Of a stretch of 64,000 bases of DNA, positions 43,982 to 53,364 are shown piece after piece (position 1 is the stretch's first letter; every line of letters begins with the position of its first letter). Source of the stretch: CAVVGZ01 sp963841845. Lineage in GTDB: Bacteria; Chloroflexota; Anaerolineae; Anaerolineales; Anaerolineaceae. The notes beneath the pieces were generated by a model that was given only the letters and a program-made list of their open reading frames with translations, made no database searches and was not told the origin of the DNA. The translations under genes and the position numbers were made by a program. The stretch covers positions 186,001 to 250,000 of the forward strand of contig CAWJEG010000008.1 of the NCBI GenBank assembly GCA_963841845.1. The letters are read 5' to 3'.

Positions 43982-45178
43982 ATGAATAGAATTATCTGGA
44001 TAGAAAAACCTTTTATTTTACTCACCATATTATTATTTGCCTTTCTCACCAGTTGTGATGTACTTACCCCGAAGACAGAGGAGGCTACCTCCCCGCCTGT
44101 GATCCCTCCGGTTGTTTCTGACTTAAGAGTTGTTGCTGAAGGGGTAGTACTACCGGCGAAAAGTGCGGAATTATCTTTTGCAGAAAACGGGATCATTGAA
44201 GAAGTATTGGTTACCCAAGGGGAGCCGGTCCAATCCGGGCAGGTAATTGCCAAACTAAAAGGTTTGGAAGAAATGCTTGTCGATATCGTATCTGCCCAGA
44301 CCGAATTAATCACAAAACAGCAAGACCTGGAGGATATTTATGAGAATTATGAAATTGACTTAGCCCAGGTTAAATTGGAGAAACTGGAGGCTGAACGGAA
44401 TCTGGAATCATCTATAAATGGGAAAGTTGATAAACAGCAGGGTCGCGGGGACTGGAACGATCTTGTGAGAGCCCAGGCTAATTATGGTATGGCCCAGGCA
44501 AAAATTGACGCGGTGGAAAGAAAATATCATTGGTCCGCCGAAGCACCTCCTTCCGACCCCGACCGGGCTGAGGTTGTGGTCGAACTGACCTCTGCAATCC
44601 AGGAGAGGACCCAGGCACTGGGTGAGATTAATTATTACCTGCTTGGGCCAGATCCGGTAGAAGTCGCCAAATCAGATGCAGACATTGGTTATTACACAGC
44701 TGAATTGGAAAAGAAAGAGGCAGATTGGCTGGAATTGCTGGAAGGACCGGATTCGGATAAGATTGCCCTGGCTGAAGCGAAATTGACATCAGCCCAAATG
44801 AAGCTCGAATCCCTGCAAAATGATCTCAAGGATATTGAGCTGATAGCCCCATTTGATGGAACGATTGTGGTAAGTGATCTGAAAGAAGGGGAGATGGTGC
44901 AGTCTGGCACGGTACTGGTTAATATGGCGGATCTGTCACAATGGAGAGTTGAGACAACCGACCTGACAGAGTTGGATATCGTTGGAATAAACGTAGGCGG
45001 CAAGGTACGGGTTGCTTTTGATGCCCTGCCTGATCTTGAAATACCGGGGATAGTGGGGGAAATAAAGGAAATAGGCGTAAATCAGCAAGGCGATATTACT
45101 TACACAGCAAAAATTGATCTTTTGGAGCAAAGTGATCAACTCAAATGGAATTTAACTGCGACAGTCATTTTTGATTGA
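43982..45178 (+). CDS. HlyD-like periplasmic adaptor lipoprotein, copy 3
   Basis: A 398-aa intact paralogue 26 bases after copy 2. Lipobox AFLTSC near residue 24, then lipoyl half-domain (SAELSFAENGIIEEVLVTQGEPV), a long coiled coil including LLEGPDSDKIALAEAKL, the second lipoyl half (ELIAPFDGTIVVSDLKEGE) and barrel motif ETTDLTELDIVGINVGG. Conserved C-terminal QGDITYTAKIDL...LKWNLTATVIF is shared by all three. Probably one transcript with copies 1 and 2. Partner pump not in view. Confidence 0.85.
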   Translation: MNRIIWIEKPFILLTILLFAFLTSCDVLTPKTEEATSPPVIPPVVSDLRVVAEGVVLPAKSAELSFAENGIIEEVLVTQGEPVQSGQVIAKLKGLEEMLVDIVSAQTELITKQQDLEDIYENYEIDLAQVKLEKLEAERNLESSINGKVDKQQGRGDWNDLVRAQANYGMAQAKIDAVERKYHWSAEAPPSDPDRAEVVVELTSAIQERTQALGEINYYLLGPDPVEVAKSDADIGYYTAELEKKEADWLELLEGPDSDKIALAEAKLTSAQMKLESLQNDLKDIELIAPFDGTIVVSDLKEGEMVQSGTVLVNMADLSQWRVETTDLTELDIVGINVGGKVRVAFDALPDLEIPGIVGEIKEIGVNQQGDITYTAKIDLLEQSDQLKWNLTATVIFD

Positions 45179-45372
45179 TCACGGAATTTCGAAAAACAAA
45201 AATTCTCAATACCGATCTGCTTAAAATCTAAAAATGTAAGTCCTCACCTGCCAGAAATCACTGGGGAGGTTCTCTCAAAGGGTAAACGAAAATGAGGTTT
45301 GCAGGAATTATCGCTCACAATTGGATAGATACATCGCATATCGCGATTTAACCTCTTTGGTATTAAGATATT

Positions 45373-45822
45373 TTATCCGTTTTTTGTGATACCAGGCGCA
45401 TGTTGTGTTACCGACATTAAAAAATCTCCAACAATTTCCAGGGCATTATTTAGGTCGATGTAATCGCGGATGATGAGCCTTTGGTCAGGATTTCCAAGGA
45501 TCATCTTCGATACAGTTTTCCCACGCTGGTAACAACACAAGACGGGTTTTTTCATCGCCAGGGCTCGAGCAATTTCATACCCTACTCCATGGGAGGGAGT
45601 GCTCACTTCAGCCACCATGACATCACAATTGCGAATCCATTCCAAATCCCTCTGGTAGACACTGTCAGGAGAAAGGGAACCATCCAATAATTGGATATCT
45701 GGGTCGGCTAAACGGGCTGTGGGCACATCGTTTCCTGAGGATATGAGAAAATCCACCAACCCCCGGTATATATTTTGATCATTTCTACCGCCAGTAATGG
45801 AACATGAGAAGTAAATATTCAT
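45373..45822 (-). CDS. Nucleoside 2-deoxyribosyltransferase-fold protein (DNPH1/RCL-like)
   Basis: A 149-aa protein with the features of nucleotide N-glycosidases such as RCL/DNPH1: IYFSCSITGGRNDQNIYRGLVDFL, the aspartate in YQRDLEWIRNCDVMVAEV and the catalytic Glu in HGVGYEIARALAMKKPVLC. Family enzymes cleave or transfer the base of deoxynucleoside monophosphates, sanitising the nucleotide pool. It stands alone. The exact substrate is not deducible. Confidence 0.8.
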   Translation of the reverse strand: MNIYFSCSITGGRNDQNIYRGLVDFLISSGNDVPTARLADPDIQLLDGSLSPDSVYQRDLEWIRNCDVMVAEVSTPSHGVGYEIARALAMKKPVLCCYQRGKTVSKMILGNPDQRLIIRDYIDLNNALEIVGDFLMSVTQHAPGITKNG

Positions 45823-45979
45823 TGCGCCTCACTGTGAATGGTCTGGAGATTTCCACCAAACCAATCCTGTTTTTCCACTTCATGACAATCATGAAAATTT
45901 GCATAAGGATGATCGCCAAATAGAACTTGATTTGATTTTAACAACATTTCCCCGCGTTGAATTGGATTCCTAAAAAAAA

Positions 45980-46006
45980 GCATCCACCCGGGAACAGGGT
46001 GGATGC
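45980..46006 (-). terminator. Terminator of the class V aminotransferase gene
   Basis: Perfect 10-bp stem GCATCCACCC / GGGTGGATGC with a 7-base loop, followed on the - strand by eight T's, 23 bases after the aminotransferase stop. Confidence 0.88.
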
Positions 46007-46028
46007 AGCCAATATTGTTTCGGGTGTC

Positions 46029-47096
46029 TTATCTTGCAAGAAACTCATCTATATAGGAGAGGAGAGTTTCAACATCATCCATCTGGATCTCACCCATAGG
46101 GGCAATGCGGAAGGATTTATCTTTTAATTTTCCATATCCATTGGTAATGCGCATTCCCCGTTCGAGCAGAAATTTATTGAGGTCTGGGATAGAAATCCCA
46201 AGGTTATTCTGAATGCAGCATACTGTCTTGGAAAGATACTTGGGATCGCCAACCATCGACATTCCATGCTCAAGCGCCCAGGTTTGTACTCGATTTGCCA
46301 TCTTTTCATGACGGCGGAAGCGATTCTCAAGACCTTCTGCATGAATGCGGTCCAGCTGAAGATCGAGAGCGTAAATCAGCGGCATGGTAGGAGTCATCGG
46401 TGTGGAATCCTTGATGCGGTGATCTTCCATAAGGAGAAGATCAAAATACCAACCGCGGTTGGCAACACTCTCCGCTTTTTTTAATGCTCGATCATGGGTG
46501 GCTGCAAAGGACATTCCGGGAGGAAGTGCCAGGCATTTTTGCGAGGAAGTAAAAAGGAAATCGATTCCCCATGCATCCATTTCAATTTTTGTTCCCCCCA
46601 GAGAGGAAACGGCATCGACCAGGATCAAGGTTTCGGGATTATGCGCTCTTATCACCTCGGCCAGTTCCTTTACCGGATTTTCAACCCCGGTGGAGGTTTC
46701 ATTATGGACAATGGTGACCGCTTCATAATCCTGGCTGGCAAGCGCTTTGTCAAGTAATTTGGGTGTGATGGCGAATCCCAAATCCACATCCAACTTGTCT
46801 GCTTTTTTCCCATTTGCCAGGGCAACATCGTACCAGCGCTTTGCAAATGCGCCGTTCACACAGCAAAGGACACGATCGTTGACAAAATTGCGGATACCTG
46901 CTTCCTGCATGCCGGAACCGGTCCAGGGTCCCTGGAAAACCCGATACTGTGTGTAGAATAATTCCTTTAATCTCTCGCCGGTCCTGCGGAAGAGATCATC
47001 AAAATCCTTGCTTCGATGAGGCATCATGGGTTTTGCCTGGGCCGCCAGGACTTCCGGGGCAACATCAACGGGTCCAGGAACAAACATGGGTGACAT
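46029..47096 (-). CDS. PLP-dependent class V aminotransferase (alanine-glyoxylate / serine-pyruvate type)
   Basis: A 355-aa fold-type I aminotransferase. It opens with MFVPGPVDVAPEVLAA, has HNETSTGVENPV, the PLP-binding Asp in LVDAVSSLGG and the Schiff-base Lys in TSSQKCLALPPG. AAGGAG lies 5 bases upstream of the ATG. Related enzymes are serine-glyoxylate, alanine-glyoxylate or phosphoserine-type aminotransferases and 2-aminoethylphosphonate-pyruvate enzymes; the substrate cannot be fixed from sequence. Its own terminator follows. Confidence 0.87.
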   Translation of the reverse strand: MSPMFVPGPVDVAPEVLAAQAKPMMPHRSKDFDDLFRRTGERLKELFYTQYRVFQGPWTGSGMQEAGIRNFVNDRVLCCVNGAFAKRWYDVALANGKKADKLDVDLGFAITPKLLDKALASQDYEAVTIVHNETSTGVENPVKELAEVIRAHNPETLILVDAVSSLGGTKIEMDAWGIDFLFTSSQKCLALPPGMSFAATHDRALKKAESVANRGWYFDLLLMEDHRIKDSTPMTPTMPLIYALDLQLDRIHAEGLENRFRRHEKMANRVQTWALEHGMSMVGDPKYLSKTVCCIQNNLGISIPDLNKFLLERGMRITNGYGKLKDKSFRIAPMGEIQMDDVETLLSYIDEFLAR

Positions 47097-47147
47097 TATG
47101 TCTCCTTGGTTTAGGCTGGTATTGTTAAGTCGATCAGCCGGATTATT

Positions 47148-47327
47148 TTAGATAAATAGGGAGATGACAATCAGTAGTGCGAAGAAGAAGGAAGCTAATA
47201 TCCCTATCCGTTTCAGGTCTTTGATTACGTATGAGTAATCAGGATTAAAGGCTTGGGAAGATGAAAAGGTGCCGCTGACTGGTTGTGCAGTTTGTGTGGT
47301 TTTATTGGATTTATTTTTCCTGGCCAT
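47148..47327 (-). CDS. 59-aa small membrane protein
   Basis: A short gene encoding a polar, basic N-terminal half (MARKNKSNKTTQTAQP), the motif FNPDYSYVIKDLKRIG and one C-terminal transmembrane helix (ILASFFFALLIVISLFI). An AAAGG stretch lies upstream of the ATG. The arrangement suggests a tail-anchored inner-membrane protein. It lies between the aminotransferase and sortase genes on the same strand. Function unknown. Confidence 0.6.
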   Translation of the reverse strand: MARKNKSNKTTQTAQPVSGTFSSSQAFNPDYSYVIKDLKRIGILASFFFALLIVISLFI

Positions 47328-47382
47328 TCTTGTTTCTACCTTTAGAAAATAGTTTACTTATTATCCCACTAAATTGGATTTT

Positions 47383-48330
47383 TTACTGGGTTAATTCTGC
47401 TTTAACCACAATGCGTTTATCATCCACCAGGTAAGGATAACAGGAAATCAAGGTGATTTCCGGATTGTCGCTGGGAGCCATGACTTCAACCTGGGTGGGT
47501 TCAACAATGGTTGTGTCCCGGATCACATAAGTATAAGGGCGCTGGCTGGTATATAGAATGATCTTATCGCCTGTATTTAATTTATCAAGATCCCTGAAAA
47601 TTTCGCCGAATATATCATTGTGGGCAGACAGGACGATATTCCCTCCTTCCCCGGGGTGAGGTGTGCCGATAGTTTGGCCAACCCCCTTTTTCAATTGTTC
47701 CCAACCATCGCCCTGGACAATTGGGGCATCCACATCTATTGAAGGGATCTGTATGCGAATGCCCTGTTTTGGACCCGGTGTCGGGATAGGGAGGTTTGCA
47801 AGCGACTGCACCATGGGGGCCAGATGGGCCGGGATCTCTGATTCATTGGGCAGGACACCACCCGGGGATCCTGGAGGAGTATGTCCGGATGGAAGGATAA
47901 CAGCGTAGATAAGTGCAGTTGGCGTCATGGTTGGCTGCTGCAATACAGCAGCGATTTCTTTATTGAGGTTTCTCAATACACTTAATCCATTAAACAAGAT
48001 TAATAAAAATCCAACCACTGCTAAAATCTCAACCAGAAAAAGGAACCGATCCAGGATACCCCGGGTGCGATTTCTTGATTTATTTGTCCCCAAAGTTATT
48101 GTTTGGGAGCTTGCACTGGCATAGGCGGATTCTGGACCATTTTTTACGGGAGGATTAAAAGGAGGAATTCTGCCGGATTTCTTAAAGGCTTCAATGCGGT
48201 TTTTCCTTTGCGCCATTTTCTTCTCAATAATCAACTGGCGCAATTCTTCAATGGACAGATCCTTTTTGGATCGTTTATCTGCCACGAACAATCCATTCCT
48301 GCCGGATTTTTGATTTTGAATCCCAGGCAA
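47383..48330 (-). CDS. Sortase (class D/E-like) transpeptidase
   Basis: A 315-aa membrane-anchored sortase. A long basic N-terminal cytoplasmic part (~residues 1-90, e.g. KKMAQRKNRIEAFKKSGR) precedes one transmembrane helix (FLFLVEILAVVGFLLILFNGL), a Pro-rich linker and the sortase barrel. The catalytic His is in VLSAHNDIFG, Cys in TLISCYPYLV and Arg in DDKRIVV. It joins sorted proteins to the cell envelope. No LPXTG-type substrate was found in the window. The start is uncertain: the frame opens at TTG 48330, and GTG or ATG codons inside the basic region are possible. Confidence 0.85.
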   Translation of the reverse strand: MPGIQNQKSGRNGLFVADKRSKKDLSIEELRQLIIEKKMAQRKNRIEAFKKSGRIPPFNPPVKNGPESAYASASSQTITLGTNKSRNRTRGILDRFLFLVEILAVVGFLLILFNGLSVLRNLNKEIAAVLQQPTMTPTALIYAVILPSGHTPPGSPGGVLPNESEIPAHLAPMVQSLANLPIPTPGPKQGIRIQIPSIDVDAPIVQGDGWEQLKKGVGQTIGTPHPGEGGNIVLSAHNDIFGEIFRDLDKLNTGDKIILYTSQRPYTYVIRDTTIVEPTQVEVMAPSDNPEITLISCYPYLVDDKRIVVKAELTQ

Positions 48331-48377
48331 ACCAGGCGTGTATGCTTTGGAAATAAATGAAAGCAGCTGTCATTCCC

Positions 48378-48965
48378 TTAATCCTGTTGTTCTGCGGTAA
48401 TGGATAGCAATTTCTCCACCACAGTCTGATATTGGGTGGTCAGCGCAGGGAAGAAACCACGCTGATGGAAAATTTTGAGCAATTCCCGGTGGTGCCACAG
48501 TGTACCGGATTTACCGCCCTTAAATCTTTCCCAGACAAGGTCTCCTTTTTGCTCATAATCCCGGAGGACTGAGGAAGCATTGTGCAATTTATCGGCGATC
48601 GATACCAGAATAACAGATGGCGGGGCAGTCTGCAACCTGGCGAGATGCTTAACTTTCCTCTCTTCCCAGGGAGGTTTGGGATTTGAGTGACTGTCTGTAC
48701 ACCCATCCACAATCTCTGCAACATTATTTCCAAACAATTGTTGAATTTTACAGAGAGTAGGCATCCCTCCCTGGTCTTCAACTGCATCATGCAGCAGGGC
48801 AGCGATGGCTTCGTCCTCATTTCCGCCGTTATCGAGGACGATACTGGTGACGGCTATTAGATGAGAGAAGTAAGGAATAGAAGGATCGGTACCTTTGCGC
48901 GACTGTTCATTATGCAAAGCAAATGCATAGCATAACGCACCTTGAAACCTGAAGGTCAATAGCAT
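48378..48965 (-). CDS. HD-domain phosphohydrolase (Mesh1/RelA-hydrolase-like)
   Basis: A 195-aa single HD domain. The metal motif is ALLHDAVEDQGG with an earlier His in YFSHLIAV and a later Asp in VSIADKLHNASSVLRD. These resemble the hydrolase half of RelA/SpoT and the single-domain Mesh1 proteins that break down (p)ppGpp or NADPH. There is no synthetase, TGS or ACT domain. Biochemical substrate is inferred only. Confidence 0.78.
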   Translation of the reverse strand: MLLTFRFQGALCYAFALHNEQSRKGTDPSIPYFSHLIAVTSIVLDNGGNEDEAIAALLHDAVEDQGGMPTLCKIQQLFGNNVAEIVDGCTDSHSNPKPPWEERKVKHLARLQTAPPSVILVSIADKLHNASSVLRDYEQKGDLVWERFKGGKSGTLWHHRELLKIFHQRGFFPALTTQYQTVVEKLLSITAEQQD

Positions 48966-49310
48966 ATCATCCAGCCTTTAATTGTGATGAGTAAATTATA
49001 AGAGATTTTTCCTAAACAGGGATAGTTGCCCTGGATGGTTGATGAGCAGGGGAAATTGATAGTACCAGGACCTGATTGATGATATCGGTACCAGAAAAAC
49101 TCCGAAATAAGGCTGAAGCACAGTTAAAAAGAAGCAAAAAAGACTTCCAAGAAGTAGCCTTACCATCGGATAGTTATTGTGATATACTTCGACCCGCAAA
49201 TAAACCAAACCACACGTTTCCAGACCAGGCTTTGCGTGCCAGGATATCGTTCCCGGTCTTAGCATGGAGTGAAGGAAACGGAGGAATAAAACGCAAAAGG
49301 AGAATATCGA
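48966..49310. other. Divergent intergenic region upstream of rpsB
   Basis: Holds the candidate rpsB promoter at 49160-49188 and about 120 bases of rpsB leader. No further gene seen. Confidence 0.4.
49160..49188 (+). promoter_or_regulatory. Possible extended -10 promoter of rpsB-tsf-pyrH
   Basis: TGATATACT (TGnTATACT, extended -10) with TTACCA 17 bases upstream as a weak -35. It sits about 120 bases before rpsB in an otherwise empty region. Confidence 0.45.
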
Positions 49311-50184
49311 ATGGCAATCATCTCTATGAAATCTTTATTAGAGAGCGGTGTTCATTTTGGACATCGAACCAATAAATGGCACCCGAAAATGAAACCTTAT
49401 ATATTCACAGAACGCAATGGGATCCACATCATCGATCTCCAGCAAACTGTGAAAGCTTTGGGTGAAGCTTATGATTTGATCCGGAATACGGTCACTCAGG
49501 GCGGAAAAGTAATGTTTGTCGGGACAAAGAGACAGGCACAGGAAACGATTGTTGATGAGGCTAGGCGCTGCGGCATGCCTTATGTTACCGAAAGATGGCT
49601 GGGTGGAATGCTCACCAACTGGTCAACTATCCTTCAGCGGATATACGAATTGGAACGACTGGAAAAAATGCGGGATAGCGGCGACATCGACCGGCTGACA
49701 AAAAAAGAAGGCTTGATGATTGAGCGGGATATCAAGCGCCTTGAGACCCGGCTGAGCGGTGTGAGAAATCTTCGTCAACCCCCAGACCTGCTTTTTGTGA
49801 TTGACGTCAGCCGGGAATATACTGCTGTCCATGAGGCTAACTTTAAAGAACATTCCAGTTATTGCCATGGTAGATACCAATTGTGATCCCAGCGGGGTTG
49901 ATTATGTGATTCCCTCCAATGATGATGCTATCCGGGCGATTAAATTAATGGTTGGGAAAATTGCAGATGCAGCCATTGAAGGTGTATCCATGCGCAAGGA
50001 CGTGGTTGAAGATACCCTTGAACCGGCAATTAAACCGGTCGGGATTGATGCAGCCCGGACGATAATTATTGATGAAGATGAGCTTGAAGAAGATTTATTA
50101 GGACAGGCAACCCTGGCGAAGTTAAGCTCAGCCAGAGGCCAACGCGTAATTGAAACACCAGCTGAAGAAGAACCCGCCCAATAA
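49311..50184 (+). CDS. rpsB: 30S ribosomal protein S2, frameshifted in this sequence
   Basis: Essential small-subunit protein of about 290 aa. The N-terminal frame covers MKSLLESGVHFGHRTNKWHPKMKPYIF to SREYTAVHEAN; the C-terminal frame continues LKNIPVIAMVDTNCDPSGVDYVIPSNDDAIRAI. The break is one extra T in AACTTTAAAGAAC at 49840-49850; removing it gives the canonical EANLKNIPVIA. AAAAGGAG lies before the ATG. An inactive rpsB is not viable unless a second copy exists, so this is the best evidence that the window carries insertion errors. First gene of rpsB-tsf-pyrH. Confidence 0.93.
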
Positions 50185-50339
50185 GATCAGGGTGTGCATT
50201 TTTTTGTTGGAGATAGATCCAATTCGCCTGATGATTGAAACCCTTTCTGTTTGTAACACGAGGATTCCTCTGGAAATGGTATGAATTGTCTGATTAATAA
50301 AACATTGAATGATGCAAGTCAATTATTGAAGGATTATCT

Positions 50340-50945
50340 ATGACCACAATAACAACCGAAATGATTAAGGAACTACGTGAAAAAACCAATGCGGGTATCC
50401 TGGATTGTCGAAAGGCATTACAGGATGCTGATGGTGATATGAAACAGGCGCTCGATAACTTACGCGAGAAAGGATTGGCCACAGCTCTGCAACGGTCCAG
50501 CCGGACTGCTTCGGAAGGCGTGATAGATATATATTCCCATGGAAATGGGCGCGTAGGTGTGATGGTTGAAATCAACAGCGAAACAGATTTTGTCGGACGT
50601 TCCGACCAGTTCCGCCATTTTGCTCATGAGGTAGCGCTGCATATCGCTGCAAGTTCACCGATATATGTGAATGAAGCAGATGTACCAGAAGATGTACTGG
50701 AACATGAGAAGCAAATTGCTTCTGCAAAGGCGCGCGAAGACGGAAAACCAGAGAGTATTCTTCCTAAAATCGTAGAAGGATCTGTAAAAAAGTTCATGGA
50801 TGAAGCCGTTTTGCTCAGGCAGCCATATATCCGGGATGAAAAAATTACAATCCAGGAACTATTGAATCAAAATATTGCTTCTCTGGGTGAAAATATCATC
50901 ATCCGCCGATTTGTGCGGTGGCAGCTCGGAGAAGAATCCGAATAA
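50340..50945 (+). CDS. tsf: Elongation factor Ts
   Basis: A 201-aa nucleotide exchange factor for EF-Tu. It has the UBA-like start IKELREKTNAGILDCRKALQDADGD, the motif GVMVEINSETDFVGRSDQFRHF and the C-terminal QPYIRDEKITIQELLNQ. It is the short form of the family (about 200 aa, against ~280 in enterobacteria). Between rpsB and pyrH; a hairpin terminator lies right after the stop. Confidence 0.96.
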   Translation: MTTITTEMIKELREKTNAGILDCRKALQDADGDMKQALDNLREKGLATALQRSSRTASEGVIDIYSHGNGRVGVMVEINSETDFVGRSDQFRHFAHEVALHIAASSPIYVNEADVPEDVLEHEKQIASAKAREDGKPESILPKIVEGSVKKFMDEAVLLRQPYIRDEKITIQELLNQNIASLGENIIIRRFVRWQLGEESE

Positions 50946-50955
50946 GAAACGAAAG

Positions 50956-50981
50956 GCCAACCATCAGGTTGGCTTTTTTTT
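50956..50981 (+). terminator. Intrinsic terminator between tsf and pyrH
   Basis: Stem GCCAACC / GGTTGGC with an ATCA loop followed by eight T's, only 14 bases before the pyrH ATG and overlapping its ribosome-binding region. It probably reduces read-through into pyrH. Confidence 0.85.
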
Positions 50982-50994
50982 AGCAGGAGGTCTA

Positions 50995-51711
50995 ATGGAT
51001 AACGTCAAGTATTCACGAATACTGCTTAAACTGAGCGGTGAATCCCTTGGGGTGGATGGGGGAGCGTCGATTGATCCGCAACGTGCCAGCTATATATCCG
51101 AAAAGATCCGGGAAGTGCGCGAAATGGGTATTGATGTGGCTATTGTGATTGGTGCCGGGAATATCTGGCGGGGCCGCATGGGTCTGAACCTGGGCATGGA
51201 CCGGGCGACAGCCGATTATATGGGAATGCTGGCCACTGTAATGAATGCACTGGTGTTGATGGATTCTCTGGAAAGAATCAATGTGATCACACGGGTCCAG
51301 TCAGCCATTGAAATGCGTGCAGTAGCCGAACCGTATATTCGCCGGAGGGCAATTCGTCACCTGGAAAAGGGGCGGGTGGTCATATTTGGGGGAGGTACCG
51401 GAAATCCTTATTTTTCGACCGATACCACTGCTGCTTTGAGGGCGATGGAAATTGGCGCTAACGTGCTGATTAAGGCAACCAAGGTGGATGGGATATATGA
51501 TTCTGATCCGATGAAGAACCCGGATGCCGTCAAGTTCGAGCGCCTGACCTATTTGGATGCCTTAAGCCTCCGGCTGGAAGTAATGGATTCGACTGCCATT
51601 TCGCTGTGCATGGAAAACAAACTGCCCATCCATGTGATTAATCTGTGGAACGAACATTCACTGCGTGATGTCCTGCTGGGTAAACCGAGTGGTACACTGG
51701 TGACTGCCTGA
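50995..51711 (+). CDS. pyrH: Uridylate kinase
   Basis: A 238-aa bacterial UMP kinase of the amino-acid kinase fold, making UDP for pyrimidine nucleotides. It has RILLKLSGESLG, the GAGNIWRGR loop, the FGGGTGNPYFSTDTTAALRAMEIGA active region and TKVDGIYDSDPMKNP. AGCAGGAGG lies upstream of this ATG; the longer frame back into tsf has no such site. The rpsB-tsf-pyrH order is classical. Confidence 0.96.
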   Translation: MDNVKYSRILLKLSGESLGVDGGASIDPQRASYISEKIREVREMGIDVAIVIGAGNIWRGRMGLNLGMDRATADYMGMLATVMNALVLMDSLERINVITRVQSAIEMRAVAEPYIRRRAIRHLEKGRVVIFGGGTGNPYFSTDTTAALRAMEIGANVLIKATKVDGIYDSDPMKNPDAVKFERLTYLDALSLRLEVMDSTAISLCMENKLPIHVINLWNEHSLRDVLLGKPSGTLVTA

Positions 51712-51792
51712 AATGACCCAATCCGCAGGGACCATCCTGAAATTGGTAGACTATAAACCATAAACCGGAATAAAGAAAACCTTTTAATCAAT

Positions 51793-51827
51793 TCCCCCGC
51801 TAGTCTTTAGCCGGGGGAGTTTTTTTA
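51793..51827 (+). terminator. Terminator of the rpsB-tsf-pyrH operon
   Basis: Stem of CCCCCG and GCCGGGGG with an AT-rich loop followed by seven T's, 80 bases after the pyrH stop. Confidence 0.85.
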
Positions 51828-51868
51828 GATCAGGTGATATCCAGGCCGGGATTTGCACAAAATTTTGC

Positions 51869-53278
51869 TTACTCAGCAGTGCTCGAACTTGCATCCAACA
51901 AGTAGACATCAGTCATTGGCCCGAAGTCATTAATTAACTCAGAAGTGCCATCCAGAGACCCGAGACGCAGCTGCCAGTTCTGATTGTTTTTACCAAGAAA
52001 GATAAACCGGTTTGCATCCACCCATTGGATGTTTTGAGCGGCACTGATATCCTGGATAGGTTGGCTGCTACTACCCGTCTGTTCAATGCGGGGATTCCCG
52101 CCATCCGGCATGGCCACAATAAAATGGCTTGAATCCGGGGACCAGCCGGCAAACCTGAGATTTCCGGTTTCAACTAAACTGTCTCCAGATCCATCAATAT
52201 TGGCGATATGCAGGGACTGCTGATTGTTTTCCGCCGGACCTTCCTGGATCAGAAAAGCCATTTTAGTTGTATCCGGTGAAAAATCAATCTCTTCCAGGAA
52301 AAAGGTGTTTTTGCTGGAAAGAAGGTTAGCCTGGTTGCCATCTGCAGGAATACGGTATATTGAAGTTGCCTGCGGTGGCTGTTCCATGGGATCTTCGGGG
52401 GGGATATCAACCAGCAGGTAGCTTGAGTCTGAAGACCAGGCAGGTGTGGGGTAATACTGGTACTCGCTGTAGGTGATTACGGGCTCGAATTTTAAAACCT
52501 CATCCCTGCGGTTGGATAAATCGGAATTTATTAGAGAGATATCCTCGAAGGTCACCAGGGCAATTTGGTTTCCATCTGGAGAGTAATAAAAATTTCCGCC
52601 TTCTCCTGCCTTCAGGAGGAGGGTTCTTTCACCAGTTTGTGTATCTACCTTCCATAAATCATTATCAATCATTAATCCCGGACCCTCAAATTTGGGACTT
52701 GTATTGTAAGCAATATTGTTCTCACCCGGTATCCAATCGACCTGGTATGGTCCGATGGCAGATGCGTACTCCAAATCCGCAGGCGACAAACCGATGATGC
52801 CCGGGTTGGTTAGGATTTCGTTGAATTCTGACTGGCTGACAAGTTCACGCGAACCGCTGCCATCCGTATTGACCACCCATAAGGAATAATTGATGTAATC
52901 CGGAGATCTCAGGAACATTACCATGCTGCCGTCCGGAGAAACTTTGCTGGAGGTGACCTCTCCGCTTTGATCCAGCGGAATCGAATTTCCGCCTTCCGTC
53001 CAGAGCCAGAGGTCCCGGCTGCCATCCATATAAGCCACCCTCAATGTTGAAACATCTGCCAGGGTTGGCTGCGGTATCTGTGTAGTAGCGATCACGGTGT
53101 CTGCCACAGTTGGTTCTTCACTGCTGGCAGGCAGTGATTTGGCTTCGACTGTCTGGGCGACAATTGTACCAATCTGATCCCCATCCTGAGTTTGAGCAGC
53201 GGTTTGTCCGATAATTCCGCAAGATACGGTAACCAGGTTGATGATAAAGAATCCGGTGATCAAGTGCAGCCTGTTCAT
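51869..53278 (-). CDS. Lipoprotein with TolB/WD40-like beta-propeller
   Basis: A 469-aa exported protein starting MNRLHLITGFF with GGAGG 5 bases upstream. The signal ends at VTVSC, a lipobox. After a Thr/Pro-rich linker (~25-75) there are repeated four-stranded blades with SPDGSMVMFLRS, YSPDGNQIALVTF, WSSDSSYLLVD, FSPDTTKMAFLI and WSPDSSHFIVAMPDGG, as in TolB-like and PD40 propellers. Possibly a sensor or binding protein on the outer membrane face; no enzymatic domain is visible. It is divergent from the pheST leader. Confidence 0.78.
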   Translation of the reverse strand: MNRLHLITGFFIINLVTVSCGIIGQTAAQTQDGDQIGTIVAQTVEAKSLPASSEEPTVADTVIATTQIPQPTLADVSTLRVAYMDGSRDLWLWTEGGNSIPLDQSGEVTSSKVSPDGSMVMFLRSPDYINYSLWVVNTDGSGSRELVSQSEFNEILTNPGIIGLSPADLEYASAIGPYQVDWIPGENNIAYNTSPKFEGPGLMIDNDLWKVDTQTGERTLLLKAGEGGNFYYSPDGNQIALVTFEDISLINSDLSNRRDEVLKFEPVITYSEYQYYPTPAWSSDSSYLLVDIPPEDPMEQPPQATSIYRIPADGNQANLLSSKNTFFLEEIDFSPDTTKMAFLIQEGPAENNQQSLHIANIDGSGDSLVETGNLRFAGWSPDSSHFIVAMPDGGNPRIEQTGSSSQPIQDISAAQNIQWVDANRFIFLGKNNQNWQLRLGSLDGTSELINDFGPMTDVYLLDASSSTAE

Positions 53279-53364
53279 GCTAACCTCCAAATCTAGGATT
53301 GATCTAATCTATTATCTCATTTTTAGGGTCTCATTCCAATGATAAAGCATAATTTGGCTCTATC

